A stretch of 64,000 nucleotides of DNA from Telmatactis stephensoni (lineage: Eukaryota > Cnidaria > Anthozoa > Actiniaria > Isophelliidae): positions 1 to 64,000 of the forward strand of contig JALIZF010001278.1 in the NCBI GenBank assembly GCA_029948255.1, in the 5' to 3' direction. Positions 13,201 through 23,671 of this stretch are shown here, piece by piece. The notes under the pieces were generated by a model, which was not told the origin of the DNA, made no database searches, and worked only from the letters and a program-made list of their open reading frames with translations. A program made the position numbers and the translations under genes. Each line of letters starts with the position of its first letter. Within the stretch, counting starts at the first letter, position 1.

Positions 13201-15133
13201 CAGGAAGTGAAATATAACGGTGAAACCCGAGTACTTTATCTCAAAAAGTCATGCATTTGTCACGGCATCGAACTACTCATTCACGAATCACGTACATCTT
13301 AAAATGGGAATCACGCGCCACGATGAACATGGAATTCACGAATCACATAATCAATTTTGTTATTTTCACGAATCACGCACTTATTTTAGGTCGAATCACG
13401 CGTCACGCGTTAACCCTGGGCCACCCTGTATTAGCTTTTTAAAGTTTTGACAACCGAATTAGAAGCGTGCTGTAACTTAACATTTTTGGAGATAGCACAA
13501 CATTCGACCATATTTTTAATTTAGGCATTTTTGAATAAGAAGGTGACCGTTGGAACCACTGATTTCTTTTGATAGAGTCCCCGTGCAATAATCCCGTTAC
13601 TATTAACAACGAAATAGGTATGAAGACAGTCACTAAATCTTTCGAAATACTCGACAAATTTTGTGTGAAATCTGTTGCAACAAAGTAGTGAGTTAGGCCA
13701 AGTTCAGACGTCGAACTTTTGCCGTGTCGAATCTAATAGTTGCATTTTGTAAACGAGAAGTGTGGCGTCTTTACCTATTGTATTTGACAAATTTGATTAA
13801 GTATTAAATTGAAAAATTCAGTTTAAATCAAATTTGTCAAATTCATTTCGTTCAGAAGCCGCACTTCTCATCTACAAAACGCAATTATTAGATTCGACGC
13901 GGCAAAAGTTCGACGTCTGAACTTGGCCTTAGCCGCAAACCATCCGTAAAGAAGGCTCAAGTTGCTTGAATTTATTTTTTCGTGGGAGGGGGGGAGGATT
14001 TTCTACGATGAATTTATCTTTTTGCAGGTATTTTAGCTCCGATACAAATAGAATGTTGTTGATACTTGAAAGTATACAAGTTAAACTTTGTTGGAAAACT
14101 GTGTATTATTCTTGAATTAATGTGCCTGGTGATTTTTATGTACGATGTGAAATAAATATTTCGAAATTCGAGACAATGTTTGTTTGAGGTGTTTTGCTTT
14201 GAAGTATCGCGTGTTTTATTTATTACCTGGATGTTTCTATGGAGAACGTACGTGCCATTATCTTGAAGGCCAAGAGTGAGGCACGCTTTCTTCCGGTTCT
14301 GTTGTTCTCGAGGCTTGGCTAGCCAGGCCTCGAGTTCCTTCATCCAAAAGTCGTTCAGTTGGTGGTCGCTGACGTTTCTCCAAAAAACGCCCCCCTTTGA
14401 GGAGAAACCACGGTTAATTGCAGTCCGTAGGGTCTTATGCGCCCCCATCTCCTCAAGAGTAACAAAGCATCTCCTAAAATTAAGATTGTCAAATTTGATA
14501 GGGTGTTCACTCATCAACGATGATATATGGTACCATCCAAAATCAAGATCAACTGTTGAAATTTCGATAATCAATTTTGATTTATATCTTTGTTATTGAA
14601 AGACACGAAAAGTATTCGTTCGAGATGGTAGTTCATTAAAACTTGTAGATTGTGAAATTTGAGACAAGGGTCAAGTAATATGTGAATTTTCTGGGTCGTA
14701 CCCACGAGGTCGAGATTGGTCCAGTTTTCGAAATGTTGACCTTTTTTCCCTGAAAGATTGGTCAAGTTGAATCCCGACTAACTGCACCAGTGCAGTTACG
14801 GCCTCGCAACTGCTTTTTTCTTGTCTAGTATTGTTAATAATAACTATAACCACAACAACAATAACAACGAACACATTATCGGATCCGATCAATTACACTT
14901 ATTGTCGAATATTTCTAATGTACCACAATATTACTCACATGTTTTCCCCATCGCTCCTATGGACATCCAGTAAGTACCCATTGAAGATGTGGAGTTGTTG
15001 TGGAAACTCCACAAACCCAGCAATCTTGAAATGAAAGTTGGCGACAGACTTGTAAGCGTCTTCGCCGCTTTTGACGTGAAATGATCGCCTTCCTCCACTA
15101 TCCTCGCGGACAGATAAAGATTTGAGTGGTGAG
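4178..15133 (-). CDS. multi-exon P-loop ATPase gene (DUF927/primase-helicase-like) with CxxC coiled-coil tail
   Basis: Eight minus-strand exons join with correct GT/AG signals and matching phases: about 15133-14939, 14473-14227, 12294-12027, 8512-8209, 7642-7387, 7090-6905, 5822-5558 and 4620-4178. The fourth exon has a Walker A motif, GETASGKTTAL, created just after a splice junction, followed by a Walker-B-like PVYWDDPSK and then TFLTTVNFS. This order resembles DUF927-type superfamily helicase/primase ATPases of phages and mobile elements (inference). The third exon, before Walker A, carries a hydrophobic stretch (FIALLAGGLAAF). The last exon has CQSC followed by a coiled coil (QEIQRLKEKIAAVESK), like the BEN genes in this window, then a Lys/Arg/Glu-rich end. 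A one-base shift near 4340 relative to the downstream repeat frame suggests the tail is truncated. The 5' start was not found; more upstream exons are likely. Function unknown: ATP-driven nucleic-acid handling is the best guess. Confidence 0.6.
4730..5330. repeat. degenerate ~122-bp repeats with CACGTG palindromes
   Basis: Related units start near 4836, 5087 and 5209 (CCC.TGGTCACGTGAT followed by TGTGA.GT.ACAT and later TTTGCACA.GT.TGATT), with a partial unit near 4733. The clearest spacing is 122 bp. They lie in the last intron of the ATPase gene and are interrupted by a LINE-tail-like piece at 4960-5087. Confidence 0.45.
4960..5087 (+). mobile_element. LINE 3' end fragment (CR1/L2-like) with (TC)n tail
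   Basis: CACCAGGGCCCC and TACCCTGGTGG form the short stem typical of CR1/L2 3' ends, followed by AAATAAAGGTTT and a (TC)n run at about 5056-5077. There is no coding part. Confidence 0.4.
7740..7996 (-). mobile_element. tRNA-derived SINE, copy 1
   Basis: Read on the minus strand, the head (7996 to 7923) contains an A box TGGCCGAGTGG and a B box GGTTCGAGTCC at tRNA-like spacing, followed by a body with GGGTTTTTTCTCTGGG and GTAGAGGTAGTGAGTG. A second diverged copy sits at 29170-29415 in the same orientation and aligns along head and body. It lies in the intron between 7643 and 8208 of the ATPase gene. Confidence 0.7.
8935..11840. mobile_element. large nested inverted-repeat (foldback) structure inside an intron
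   Basis: Three pairs of segments are inverted and nested: 8935-9010 with 11775-11840 (GGAATTCATAT..TTTCATT and the ATATTTCGGCTAC end), 9235-9312 with 11605-11680 (CAATTTGTCTGCGCATGTCT, GGGCTTGAAATTCAT), and 9312-about 9830 with about 10110-10617. The inner arms are close to 500 bp and include CGCTAGTGCG, GGAAGGCACTCCAGATGGGA and TTTGACGCG matches. Segments at about 9140-9225 and 11680-11737 also match a short dispersed repeat at 51067-51240, indicating a repeat family split by an insertion. No transposase. The structure fills most of the 8513-12026 intron of the ATPase gene. Confidence 0.65.
12485..12765. repeat. (GT)n microsatellite followed by CACCGCA-rich low-complexity tract
   Basis: A (GT)n run at 12485-12510 is followed by G-rich sequence and then about nine irregularly spaced CACCGCA words, often followed by A runs or ACATCGCA, to about 12765. 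No open frame of coding type. It lies in the intron between 12295 and 14226. Confidence 0.6.
12946..13428. mobile_element. hAT-like MITE filled with CACGAATCACG words (483 bp)
   Basis: The ends are CAGAGTGGCCCAGGG and the complement of CAGGGTGGCCCAGGG (one mismatch in 15), flanked by the 6-bp direct repeat TATTAG at 12940-12945 and 13429-13434. The interior is dominated by words such as CACGAATCACG and TCACGCGTCACG. The CAGGG-type ends resemble hAT, but a 6-bp target duplication is short for hAT. A relative in opposite orientation is at 16683-17227. Confidence 0.6.
13696..13928. mobile_element. Harbinger-type MITE, 233 bp, TTA target duplication
   Basis: Arms of about 70 bp starting GGCCAAGTTCAGACGTCGAA are near-perfect inverted repeats, with TTA on both sides (13693-13695, 13929-13931). 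A 3-bp TWA-type duplication fits PIF/Harbinger. Non-coding; in an intron of the ATPase gene. Confidence 0.65.
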
Positions 15134-16274
15134 GCCCTGGGCATTTTTGAAGTACCCAAGACCCACCAACTCGGCTTGCGGGGAAAAGAAGAAGCGAGTC
15201 ACCCTTTCAGCGAAACACAAAGACTTAAAGCAAAAAGGTGTCATAAAGCATGACGTAAGTGTGTGTGTGTGTGCCATATCAAATGGCAGTATTGTTAGGG
15301 AAGCATGCACAAATAGCACAAAGTATCCGAATTTTTGGGCTTCAACTGTTAAAAATCTGTATTAAGCCTTGATTTACGCTAATTAGGCTTTAAACAACTC
15401 GGTCAAGTTTTACCCATGTGTATTTGCATCGCTGTCATTCCTATTTTTCTTATTTCCGGTAGAACGTTGATTGGGTCATTTTTGACAGTGATAACCGACA
15501 GAGAATGGTCCCCTCTGCAGACTCCTAAGTGAGCGTCATTGAGTTAGCTGCGCAGGATGGTTGTGCAGGCAGGATATTTCACGCCCTACCCTGATTGCGA
15601 AATGGTGAAAATGATTTGTAAATGATGATGACTTGCATGTCGACGAAAAATTGTTTGCAAAGGCATGCGTTTACCAGTAAGAACGATATAGACGTCCTCG
15701 TGTGTATTGAAGAGCAAAATGGGCCGTTCGTTGAGAAGGACTTGAGTTATATTTGCACGATTGACCTTCTTTGTCACATCACGTTTCACGTAACGCAATC
15801 TCATCTAAGTCCTTACGTCATTACAAATTAATGCATTTGGTAATTTATTCTGGTATTTGAAGGGTTGTTTATGATTTAACCTAAGTGACTTTTTTAATGG
15901 ATTTTCAAACATTCATATTAGGAAATAGTTAAGTGATACTATCTGACACCATAATAATCAAAGTCACTGAGGCTGTATTCACTGGCTGGCTGTTGTAGGT
16001 AAATCTAATTCTCAATATGACAAACACCATTATTATTCACAATCAATAATTCTAAATGCTTTAAATGCTTTATTGTTAAGCAGGCTTGACTAACTGGCAG
16101 CCATTCGGCTGATGTGGGCCTAATAAATGATTTTGTATTTCTAAATCAGATAATAGGGAAAGTAAATATTCTTCAAGTAGATAATTATACCTGTTGCCAA
16201 GTGAATACTCTAATTGAAGTACAAACAACAGTGAATCGGAAATGATTCCGGAATGAGTCCACGTGTAAATATAA
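15134..16274. other. spacer with possible further upstream exon
   Basis: Around 15710-15785 on the minus strand an open frame (NERPILLFNTHEDVYIVLTG) ends at a good donor, GTAAAC, and could be an upstream exon of the ATPase gene. Its phase does not match the only acceptor I can see for the exon at 15133, so I leave it unjoined. The rest holds no supported feature. Confidence 0.3.
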
Positions 16275-16278
16275 GGGG

Positions 16279-16317
<39 letters not shown>

Positions 16318-16406
16318 ACTTCTTTTGTTCTGTGGCCCCCAGGGAAAAGAAAACAAAAGAAGTCAGCCCGCTTGTCGGGCTGGCTCGCCTCCATATAAAC
16401 AGCTCC
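16275..16406. mobile_element. palindromic MITE, 132 bp, TAA target duplication
   Basis: Two arms of about 55-58 bp (GAGCTGTTTATATGGAGGCG type ends) are almost perfect inverted repeats around a short centre, TGGCCCCCAGGG. TAA flanks both sides (16272-16274, 16407-16409), fitting a Harbinger-like target site. Confidence 0.7.
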
Positions 16407-16682
16407 TAAGACACTATCATGTAACCTAATACCATAGGTCAAAGTCCCGGCTTAGCGAATTAATCATTTTAATGCTTCAAAATGTGACAATTCTCTAGCC
16501 TCTGATGATAGGGCGAACATAAACTAAGAAAAGCATAATATACAAGTATCAGTATGACTAAAAGTAATAACAAAGAGCGAAGACCAATCGATTCGACTGG
16601 GAAGATACTGCAGTGATATCGTTTGAGCATCTGGTATTTCACATTTTTCTAGAGCATTCAAGTACATACGATCTCCTTCATT

Positions 16683-17227
16683 CAGGGCGGTAAGGGGTTT
16701 TCTCGTGAAGCCGTGAAGACCCTTTTTAATTCTTCGTGAACCGTGATCAGAGAAAAATAAAAGCCGTGAATCGTGCGTCAGCCCACGGCCGTGACCCGTG
16801 AAAATCAATGTATTTTTTGCGATTATCGTAAAACATTGCTGTTTTTCCACGTGAATCGTGACTTCTGTTAGTTAAGGAACAGATCAACAATTATCCGTTG
16901 TCAATTAAAAACTAGAGAAGAGGTCAGAGGTGTCACGATAACAGCGTCGTTCAGCAATCTTGTTAATCCAATTTATCCTGTTAGTGATACTTGAGACCAG
17001 GAATTCATACCCAGGTCTTCTTTGACCTGTTTGACCAGTTTTATGCGTTGGCTACCTACTGTATCACAGGTATCAGATGTCCGGCAATTATTTTAAAAAC
17101 GCGTTATAATTTGGTTTGAGAAAGTTTTTTACTTCGTGAATCGTGAAAACCAAAAATTAATCGTGAAACGTTCTACCCGTTTTTAGAAACTCGTGAATTG
17201 TGCCGAGACCCCCACTTACCGCCCCTG
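16683..17227. mobile_element. hAT-like MITE with CGTGAATCGTG words (545 bp)
   Basis: The ends are CAGGGCGGTAAG and the complement of CAGGGGCGGTAAG, with flanking TTCATT/TTCAAT (one mismatch). The interior repeats CGTGAATCGTGA and related words, the reverse complement of the words filling the element at 12946-13428, so the two are relatives in opposite orientation. Confidence 0.55.
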
Positions 17228-17640
17228 TTCAATAAGTATCTGATTTACCGTACACCGACTCCATTGTCGAACAGGATGAACTTGAGCATACAGCAAAGCT
17301 AGAAAACTCATAAAAGAACATTGCCTTCCACGAGAAGCGGCACTAAATCGTTCATCACCTTGACGAATACTTAAAATTCACCCAAGAACGTTCGAAGAAC
17401 GTGGTGTGCGCAGTCGTTACCCGAACTTGTTGGCACAACTGATACCATATATAACTATACATAACATTATGATGATGTTTTGTGACGTAAAAAATCATCT
17501 CCAGTTGAAAACATCGAGCTGCTTTGCCTATATACTCTCGGCCACAGGAAGCCCACCGAGATTAGAGTCGCTGCTCGCTACGCTCGCAGCAATTATTACT
17601 CATACTCGTTTTCCGCCGTTCGTATATCGCGGTCTACGTG
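17228..17640. other. spacer
   Basis: No exon or repeat boundary found. A CGCTGCTCGCTACGCTCGCAGC stem near 17570 is short and GC-rich against an AT-rich background. Confidence 0.4.
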
Positions 17641-18261
17641 TAGGTGTCACGTACGCGGTACACCTATACTTTAGTACACTAGTACGCCAAGTATGGTCTT
17701 AGTACGTTAGTACGATCGTACGTGGTACACCTATACCTACATGTTAGCATGTATGGCCTTAGTACGTTAGTACGATCGTACGTGGTACGCCTATACTAGT
17801 ATATTAGCATGTATGGCCTTAGTACGTTAGTACGTTCGTACGTGGTACGCCTATACCTACATGTTAGCATGTATGGCCTTAGTACGTTAGTACGTTCGTA
17901 AGTGGTACGCCTATACTAGTATATTAGCATGTATGGCCTTAGTACGTTAGTACGTTCGTACGTGGTACGCCTATACTAGTATATTAGCATGTATGGCCTT
18001 AGTACGTTAGTACGTTCGTACGCGGTACGCCTATACTAGTATATTAGCATGTATGGCCTTAGTACGTTAGTACGTTCGTACGCGGTACGCCTATACTAGT
18101 ATATTAGCATGTATGGCCTTAGTACGCTAGTACGTTCGTACGTGGTACGCCTATACTAGTATATTAGCATGTATGGCCTTAGTACGTTAGTACGTTCGTA
18201 CGTGGTACGCCTATACTAGTATATTAGCATGTATGGCCTTAGTACGTTAGTACGTTAGTAC
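17641..18261. repeat. 60-bp minisatellite, about ten copies
   Basis: Nine complete 60-bp units run from 17701 to 18240 in exact register, each with GTACGTTAGTACG, GTGGTACGCC and TATTAGCATGTATGGCCTT. A diverged unit precedes (17641-17700) and a partial one follows. Variation is concentrated at a few positions (TACGATCGTA versus TACGTTCGTA; CTACATGTTAG versus CTAGTATATTAG), alternating between neighbouring early units. Units are rich in short palindromes. No frame is conserved as coding. Confidence 0.95.
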
Positions 18262-19624
18262 AGGCACTACAACAAGCACCATATGACAGGCAGTATGGTA
18301 GACTAATATATAAAAAAGTAATTACAAAGTAGTACGCCAAGTACGCGTACTAACCAAAAATAAGCAAAAAGCAATTACTACAACAAGCACCATATGAGGC
18401 AAACCAGTGAGTTTGTATGGGAGTTTGACTGCTTTCGGAAGAAAATGAGGCTGCTTTTTAAAAGATGCTGTCATTATTTTCTTAATGAAAGAAATTGCTG
18501 TGACGAGAAGAAGGTAAGGGCCATTGGGTTTTGTTCCAGATGAATTTTTGGAGAAATATTTCGCTGAAAGCAACGGACTCATTTGCCAGATTAATAAGCT
18601 TAACTCTACATCACAAGGTCAAATCATCTCACAGAAAAGTCTAATCTAATCGAGTAAAACACAATGAAAAAGAACTTCAAAGGAGTCGTCCGATTCTCAG
18701 ATCGTTCGGCTCAAAAACAAAAGACTAACACCATCCTTGACTGGCCGCCGGAAGTTTGATTGATGTCCAAACAGCCATATTAAGTTACCTTCCGACACTT
18801 GATGTTTAGTTTACTCTGGACGACTAGTTGTTTGGAGTTACATGGACTTTGAGCTTGTCTTTCGAAAATGTCAATGGAAAATCCAGAACCAAGTTCTTCG
18901 AATGTTGAAGTAATTAGTGTAATTTTATAAGGTATAAGACCTTAAGCTTTATAATATGACAGAAAGTGTTTCAACTATAGAACGCTGATCTGTCACCTTT
19001 GATAGCGGTTTCTTCCTTCGATTTTTGTCTCTTTTGCCTGGGTTCTCAAGTTTTCCTTCATCACTAGCCAGCTTGAGACTTGTCTAAACAGTGCAATTAG
19101 AATGTTTTGTTAGTTTTTGGTAACTGGACTGTTAAATAAAGGGTAGGTAACTGGTATGCCTACAGCTACAGCTTGTTGTAGTTAATTTCAATTAAACCAA
19201 GTGCATTTTAAGGCCGATTTACACGGTACGACGTGTCGGCCCGATTTGAGTTCTATTGTTTTTAGCACTCCTTTTCCATTCAAAAAATCGGCCCAACACG
19301 AGAAAAATCTGTTGCAATAATCGGGCCGATTTCTCTCTTTTCCCGAACGAAGCTTATCAAAAATCCCATCACATATTATCCCATCACATATTATCTTTAT
19401 TATCAATTTGCCTAACAAAAGCATGTTAACTGTCCAATTATATTTTCATAATAAAAGAGTTCATTAACTTGTTTTGACAACTGGTATCACTATAGGGTTA
19501 AAAATGGTCTTCCAGTATCTATTAGGGGTATTTTTGAACATTTGAAAAGAGTTTACCCAATCCTTTTTACAATGCCGCCCCTTGGGGCTTGCCATAAGTA
19601 ACTCTTACATTTTTTTTGCCACAG
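18262..19624. other. spacer with short duplication and MITE-like piece
   Basis: ACTACAACAAGCACCATATGA occurs at about 18266 and again at about 18379. Around 19211-19345 GGCCGATTTACACGGTACGA and ATCGGGCCGAT-like pieces suggest a short inverted-repeat element with unclear ends. No gene is supported. Confidence 0.35.
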
Positions 19625-19933
19625 GAATCTGAATTAGCAACGTTCCTGGCACAGATATCAATTCCAGAAGTTGCCAAGCACAATTCAGAAGAAGGCCAAC
19701 CAACTGTTGTTGGAATACTTGAAAATACTGAGGAAATCAGTAAAGCTATCCATTCCTTTTTTCCTACCTCATCATCTCACTTGTCTTCCCGTCATCCATT
19801 AGCAGTTACTAATCTGTCAGCAGAAGGGGAGATATTAACAGTGATAAAATACATTGCAGCAAGACTAGACAAAAATCCACAATTGCCACTTCCTCATCAT
19901 GCCAGTCAAACATCTATTCCTAATGTTGCATGA
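19625..19933 (+). CDS. candidate exon of unknown gene
   Basis: After a strong acceptor tract (poly-T then GCCACAG, ending 19624) an open frame of about 102 codons runs to a TGA at 19931-19933. It encodes a moderately hydrophilic peptide (ESELATFLAQISIPEVAKHN at the start) that I do not recognise. It lies just upstream of the Pro/Thr-rich repeat at 20030-20894 and may belong to the same gene, although the frames are not directly continuous. Confidence 0.4.
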   Translation, partial: ESELATFLAQISIPEVAKHNSEEGQPTVVGILENTEEISKAIHSFFPTSSSHLSSRHPLAVTNLSAEGEILTVIKYIAARLDKNPQLPLPHHASQTSIPNVA

Positions 19934-20029
19934 CAGATCAGCTATTGGTCTTCAGTGTTTGTTTCAGTGTTTAGTGATGAGGCCAACAACATGTCACCAC
20001 AACTACAGCTTAACAAATCCACTGATGCA

Positions 20030-20894
20030 CCTTCACTACCACCCACACTTTAACTGCTCTCACACCACTGCCCACTAATCCACCTAACACTTTACCAGTT
20101 ACCATACCACAGCCCACTAATCCACCTACATTACCACCTTACATTGTACCAACTACCACACCACAACCTACTAACCTGTATACATACACACTACCATCTA
20201 ACACTTTACCAGGTTCCACATCACAACCCATCAATCCACCTAAATTACCACCTAACATTAACACTCTACCAGTTGCCACACAACAGCCAAATAATGTACC
20301 TATGCTTACATCTAATATTACCACTTTACCAGTTACCACACAACCCACCAACCCACCAATCCACCTACACTACCACCTAACATTAACACTCTACCAGTTG
20401 CCACACAACAGCCAAATAATGTACCTATGCTTACATCTAATATTACCACTTTACCAGTTGTCACACAACAACCCACTAATCCACCCACACTACCACCTAA
20501 CATTAACACTGTATCGGCTACCACACATCAACCCACCAATTCACCTACACTACCACCTATCATAATACCAGCTAACGCACCACAGCCCACTAATGCATCT
20601 ACATGCGCAGGGCCACCTCACATGGACATACAAATATATGAAATGTATCTCAGGTACAAAAAAGATGGTCAGTCCTTCGAAAACTGGATTAGCAACCTTG
20701 ATATACCTAGACGTGTCGAAACCCTGGAAGAAATAAGGATTATATGGGAAGTTGGTAAAGGATTCTGCCCTCCTTTAGGAGAGTGGACTCAGAAGATGAG
20801 AACATACAGAAATCTGCATTCAAGAACAAATCATTCTTCTATTTATAGTCAGAGGAAATGTATTTATTTTATATACAAAAAGCAATTTCTGTGA
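20030..20894 (+). CDS. Pro/Thr-rich tandem-repeat ORF with unique C-terminal domain (probably partial or degenerate)
   Basis: From about 20030 to 20600 a degenerate unit of about 55-60 bp (CCACCTACACTACCACCTAA, ACACTCTACCAGTTGCCACA) is repeated. A section of about 120 bp is duplicated almost exactly (20273-20345 against 20393-20461). The frame from about 20427 reads Thr/Pro/Asn-rich repeats and then a non-repetitive stretch with YEMYLRYKKDGQSFENWISN and PRRVETLEEIRIIWEVGKGF, ending at a stop near 20894. Earlier repeats change frame, so either introns are missed or the gene is decaying. The unique domain is unrecognised. Mucin-like linker plus a small domain is one reading. Confidence 0.4.
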
Positions 20895-21555
20895 AGAAGA
20901 GGTTAAAAGGTTGTACGGGGAATCAAAACCTGGGAAATTATACAAATTAGTCAATTCAAAAAAGGCACAGTAACTTAACATTGAATGTAGACTAGTTCAT
21001 GTTCTTAAATATATTACATTCTTGAACAATTTTAGTTGTAACTTTATTCCAACTAAACAAACCAGTATAATCAGTATATAAATATACTATATGTCAATAA
21101 ATAGTATTTCTGGAAAAAGGCACGATTAGTAGGGCAGACTTAGGGTGGGCGCAAGAGGGCATATGACCCTTTTGATATCTATCGATGCGACCCTGATGAA
21201 AGCTAAGCGCCCCATCCACTGGGAGACGTTTACATGCCACATGCAAAAAGCTTTTTCTTGATCATGAAAACGAGGTGAAAATCATCGTTCTGTGTGGATC
21301 GGGCATAAATTGTGATAGATCGGCTTGAGAAGCATGTGCTTGTAAGACCAGCACCTCTTTCAGGTCAAAACGTGACTAAATTGTTTTTTTTTTTTCAAAC
21401 ATGAGGTCAAGGCTTTGAAAGCAAGTTTGCGCTACGGTGTTTCTATTCTGATCATGGCGCATGCAGCTAAATTCTTGAACAATACAGTAGATGACTACCG
21501 ATTTTGGCCTACATTCTGCATCCAAATCAGTGCATTGATAATGCTTCTTGGAAGA

Positions 21556-21815
21556 AGAGGACCAGGTTTTGCAATAACTCAAACTGTGGCCTTCAAACCC
21601 TTGACATACCCCTTTATATCTACGACCACAGTTTGAGTTAATGCAAACTGTGGCCCAGGATTGGCTATGACCATGTTTTGAGTTGGATCTCAAACTCTGG
21701 TCTTTGTCGAGAGGACCAGGTTTTGCGATAACTCAAACTGTGACTTTCAAACCCTTGACGTATCCCTTTTATCTATGACCACAGTGAGTTAACGCAAATT
21801 AACTGTGGCCTACCT
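21556..21815. repeat. 155-bp tandem duplication
   Basis: GAGGACCAGGTTTTGC.ATAA begins at 21556 and 21711, and both units continue with CAAACCCTTGACRTA and TATGACCACAG-type sequence. Within each unit CTCAAACTGTGG is also present inverted (CCACAGTTTGAG). Non-coding. Confidence 0.7.
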
Positions 21816-21919
21816 CCCCGATAACTGTTATTTTCTCAACTCAATAAATGAACAAAAAAATTAAATGTTAAACTTCACTGAAAACAGTTTAAGTCATTTA
21901 ATAATGAAATAATGAAATA

Positions 21920-22145
21920 TATATATGGTCTACTAATACAAACTAATGCAATCTTCCGGTCTTCATCTTCATTGTTTGATTGCAGTAGCTTGTTTTTAAA
22001 GTCAGCATAAAGCTGTTCTTGGTCGAAATCCTCTTCCATCTCAATTTCAAAGTCTTCTTGCTTTTCTACTTCCTTGTCTGGTTCTTGAGGGTCTTCGTCC
22101 TCATTCATTTCTTCCATTTTGTCAAGAAATGTTGTAGCAATACTA
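21920..22145 (-). CDS. candidate acidic exon, unknown
   Basis: A minus-strand frame after an acceptor-like TTATTAG encodes a very acidic peptide (MEEMNEDEDPQEPDKEVEKQ and EEDFDQEQLYADFKNKL). It could follow the exon at 22735-23060, which ends at a good GTAAGT donor, but the phases do not agree, so the link is unproven. Confidence 0.3.
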
Positions 22146-22325
22146 ATAAGTCGAAAAATCAAATTAACGTAGGTTTGTGAAGACCGGTGATTTCATCCTT
22201 AAAATTATCAATAGACTAGTTTGTGCTGCGTACGCGTAGGTGTATTTAGATAAAGCAACAAGTTTTTAAATCTGGAGCACTGTATAAAAGAGTAGAACTA
22301 AAAAGATGTTTCGAGCGCTAAAGCG

Positions 22326-22620
22326 CTGTTACACGCTGAAACCTTTATTTGAAACTTGTTCGATCAATTATACGAGACGAATTTTGTAAGGGGTGTTACA
22401 CGCTGAAATTTCGGCTGAAACTTGTTCACGACACAAGATTCGTTGCAGGAGTCCAAGAGTAGAAAGCAATTCTACTGTTCGTGAAGCCGTCTTGTGAAAC
22501 CGATTTGATCGAGGAAATTTTCAGCTAAATGGTCATGTTACACGCTGGAATGAGTTGTGAAATTTATGGACGCAACGGCGATTGAGGCAAGTTTCAGAGA
22601 AAAGTTTCAGCGTGTAACAG
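22326..22620. mobile_element. MITE with CTGTTACACGCTGAAAC ends, 295 bp
   Basis: The left end CTGTTACACGCTGAAAC is the exact reverse complement of the right end GTTTCAGCGTGTAACAG. Internal GTTACACGCTG copies at about 22393 and 22535 and GAAACTTGTTC copies show subterminal repeats. No target duplication or coding frame found. Confidence 0.6.
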
Positions 22621-22734
22621 TATTACTGTCTTACTTCAACGAAGGCTAATGCTTGAAACGTCGGTAATGTTAGTACTACTTTTTTATACAGTTTTTCAGA
22701 TTTCGATACATTCCTTACTTCACTCTTAAAAGGC

Positions 22735-23060
22735 TACTTACTCTACCGGAAGCTGTCATGAAATACACGAGGCTTTGTATTGCAAAAGCGGCAGCGACTA
22801 CAACAGCGCCAACACCGTGGTAGTGTCGAGTCGTGACGCGATCGTTTTCTTCGTCGTATTTCTCTTCCTTATTGTATACGAAAGGGGACACGCCACTTTC
22901 ATGAATTCTTTTTGTTTTCTTGAGGGTCTTTATCCTCGAGGAGACAAAGGTCAATAGCTCCTTTGTTGGGATATCACCAGGCTGCCAATTTCCAAATCTT
23001 TCGGCGGAGATCGATTTGAAGCTTTCCTGTGTTTCCTCTTGAGTGCAATGGAGAAGCGAT
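22735..23060 (-). CDS. candidate exon with one membrane segment
   Basis: A minus-strand open frame ends at a consensus donor (AGA|GTAAGT near 22735). It encodes a hydrophilic part (ERFGNWQPGDIPTKELLTFV, SPFVYNKEEKYDEENDR) followed by a hydrophobic stretch (VGAVVVAAAFAIQSLVYFM) that could cross a membrane. I do not recognise the family. The 5' boundary is uncertain because a TAG lies in frame at about 23085. Confidence 0.35.
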
Positions 23061-23671
23061 GCAAAGAAAGCACAGACGCCCCTCTAGAACTGGATCCCCG
23101 CGTATCTTGTGTTTGGTTGTCAAACTGGACTGGCTGCCAAATGTAAAGAATGCCAAGTCGAGAAGTTGTTGGATTTCAATAGATTTTTGAAGATGACGAA
23201 GATGCCATGATGACGAGCAACTAAAGAGAGTTAAAAGATATCCTGTGTCAGCTGTGTGAAAATTTATATCTAGAAGAAACAATTTTTATTGGCAGATAGT
23301 AAAAATTATAGAACAAAACAAAGGTCTTTTGTTAACGACAAGCCATGCAACGTTTTGCACGATATTGCATTTGCTTATAAATTTCCTAGGTTAATTAGGC
23401 CTAGTCCAGAACTCGCAACCGAATTCAATACAAGTGAGATAATAATGTGGCGGTAAAAGGTTTCATTAATTGTCATTGAATTTGGTATATGCGAGGTGTC
23501 ATAGACCTTACATCATCTACCGCAAGAATGCGCTAAATTTTTCTGGTTCCGGTCAATGCCAATAAACTCCTCCTATTCGACTATTTAGACACATGCTAAC
23601 ATCGTATCAACCTCGACAAGATACCCACAGTATGCCAAAGACAAATCCTCTATCATTTCTAAGACCGCTGT

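Noticed and set aside
17641..18261. CRISPR-like array
   Set aside because: Units are contiguous 60-bp tandem repeats with no unique spacers, in a eukaryotic setting.
22145..22735. Joining the membrane-segment exon (22735) to the acidic exon (22145)
   Set aside because: Donor phase 0 does not fit the acceptor, which needs phase 2; left as separate candidates.
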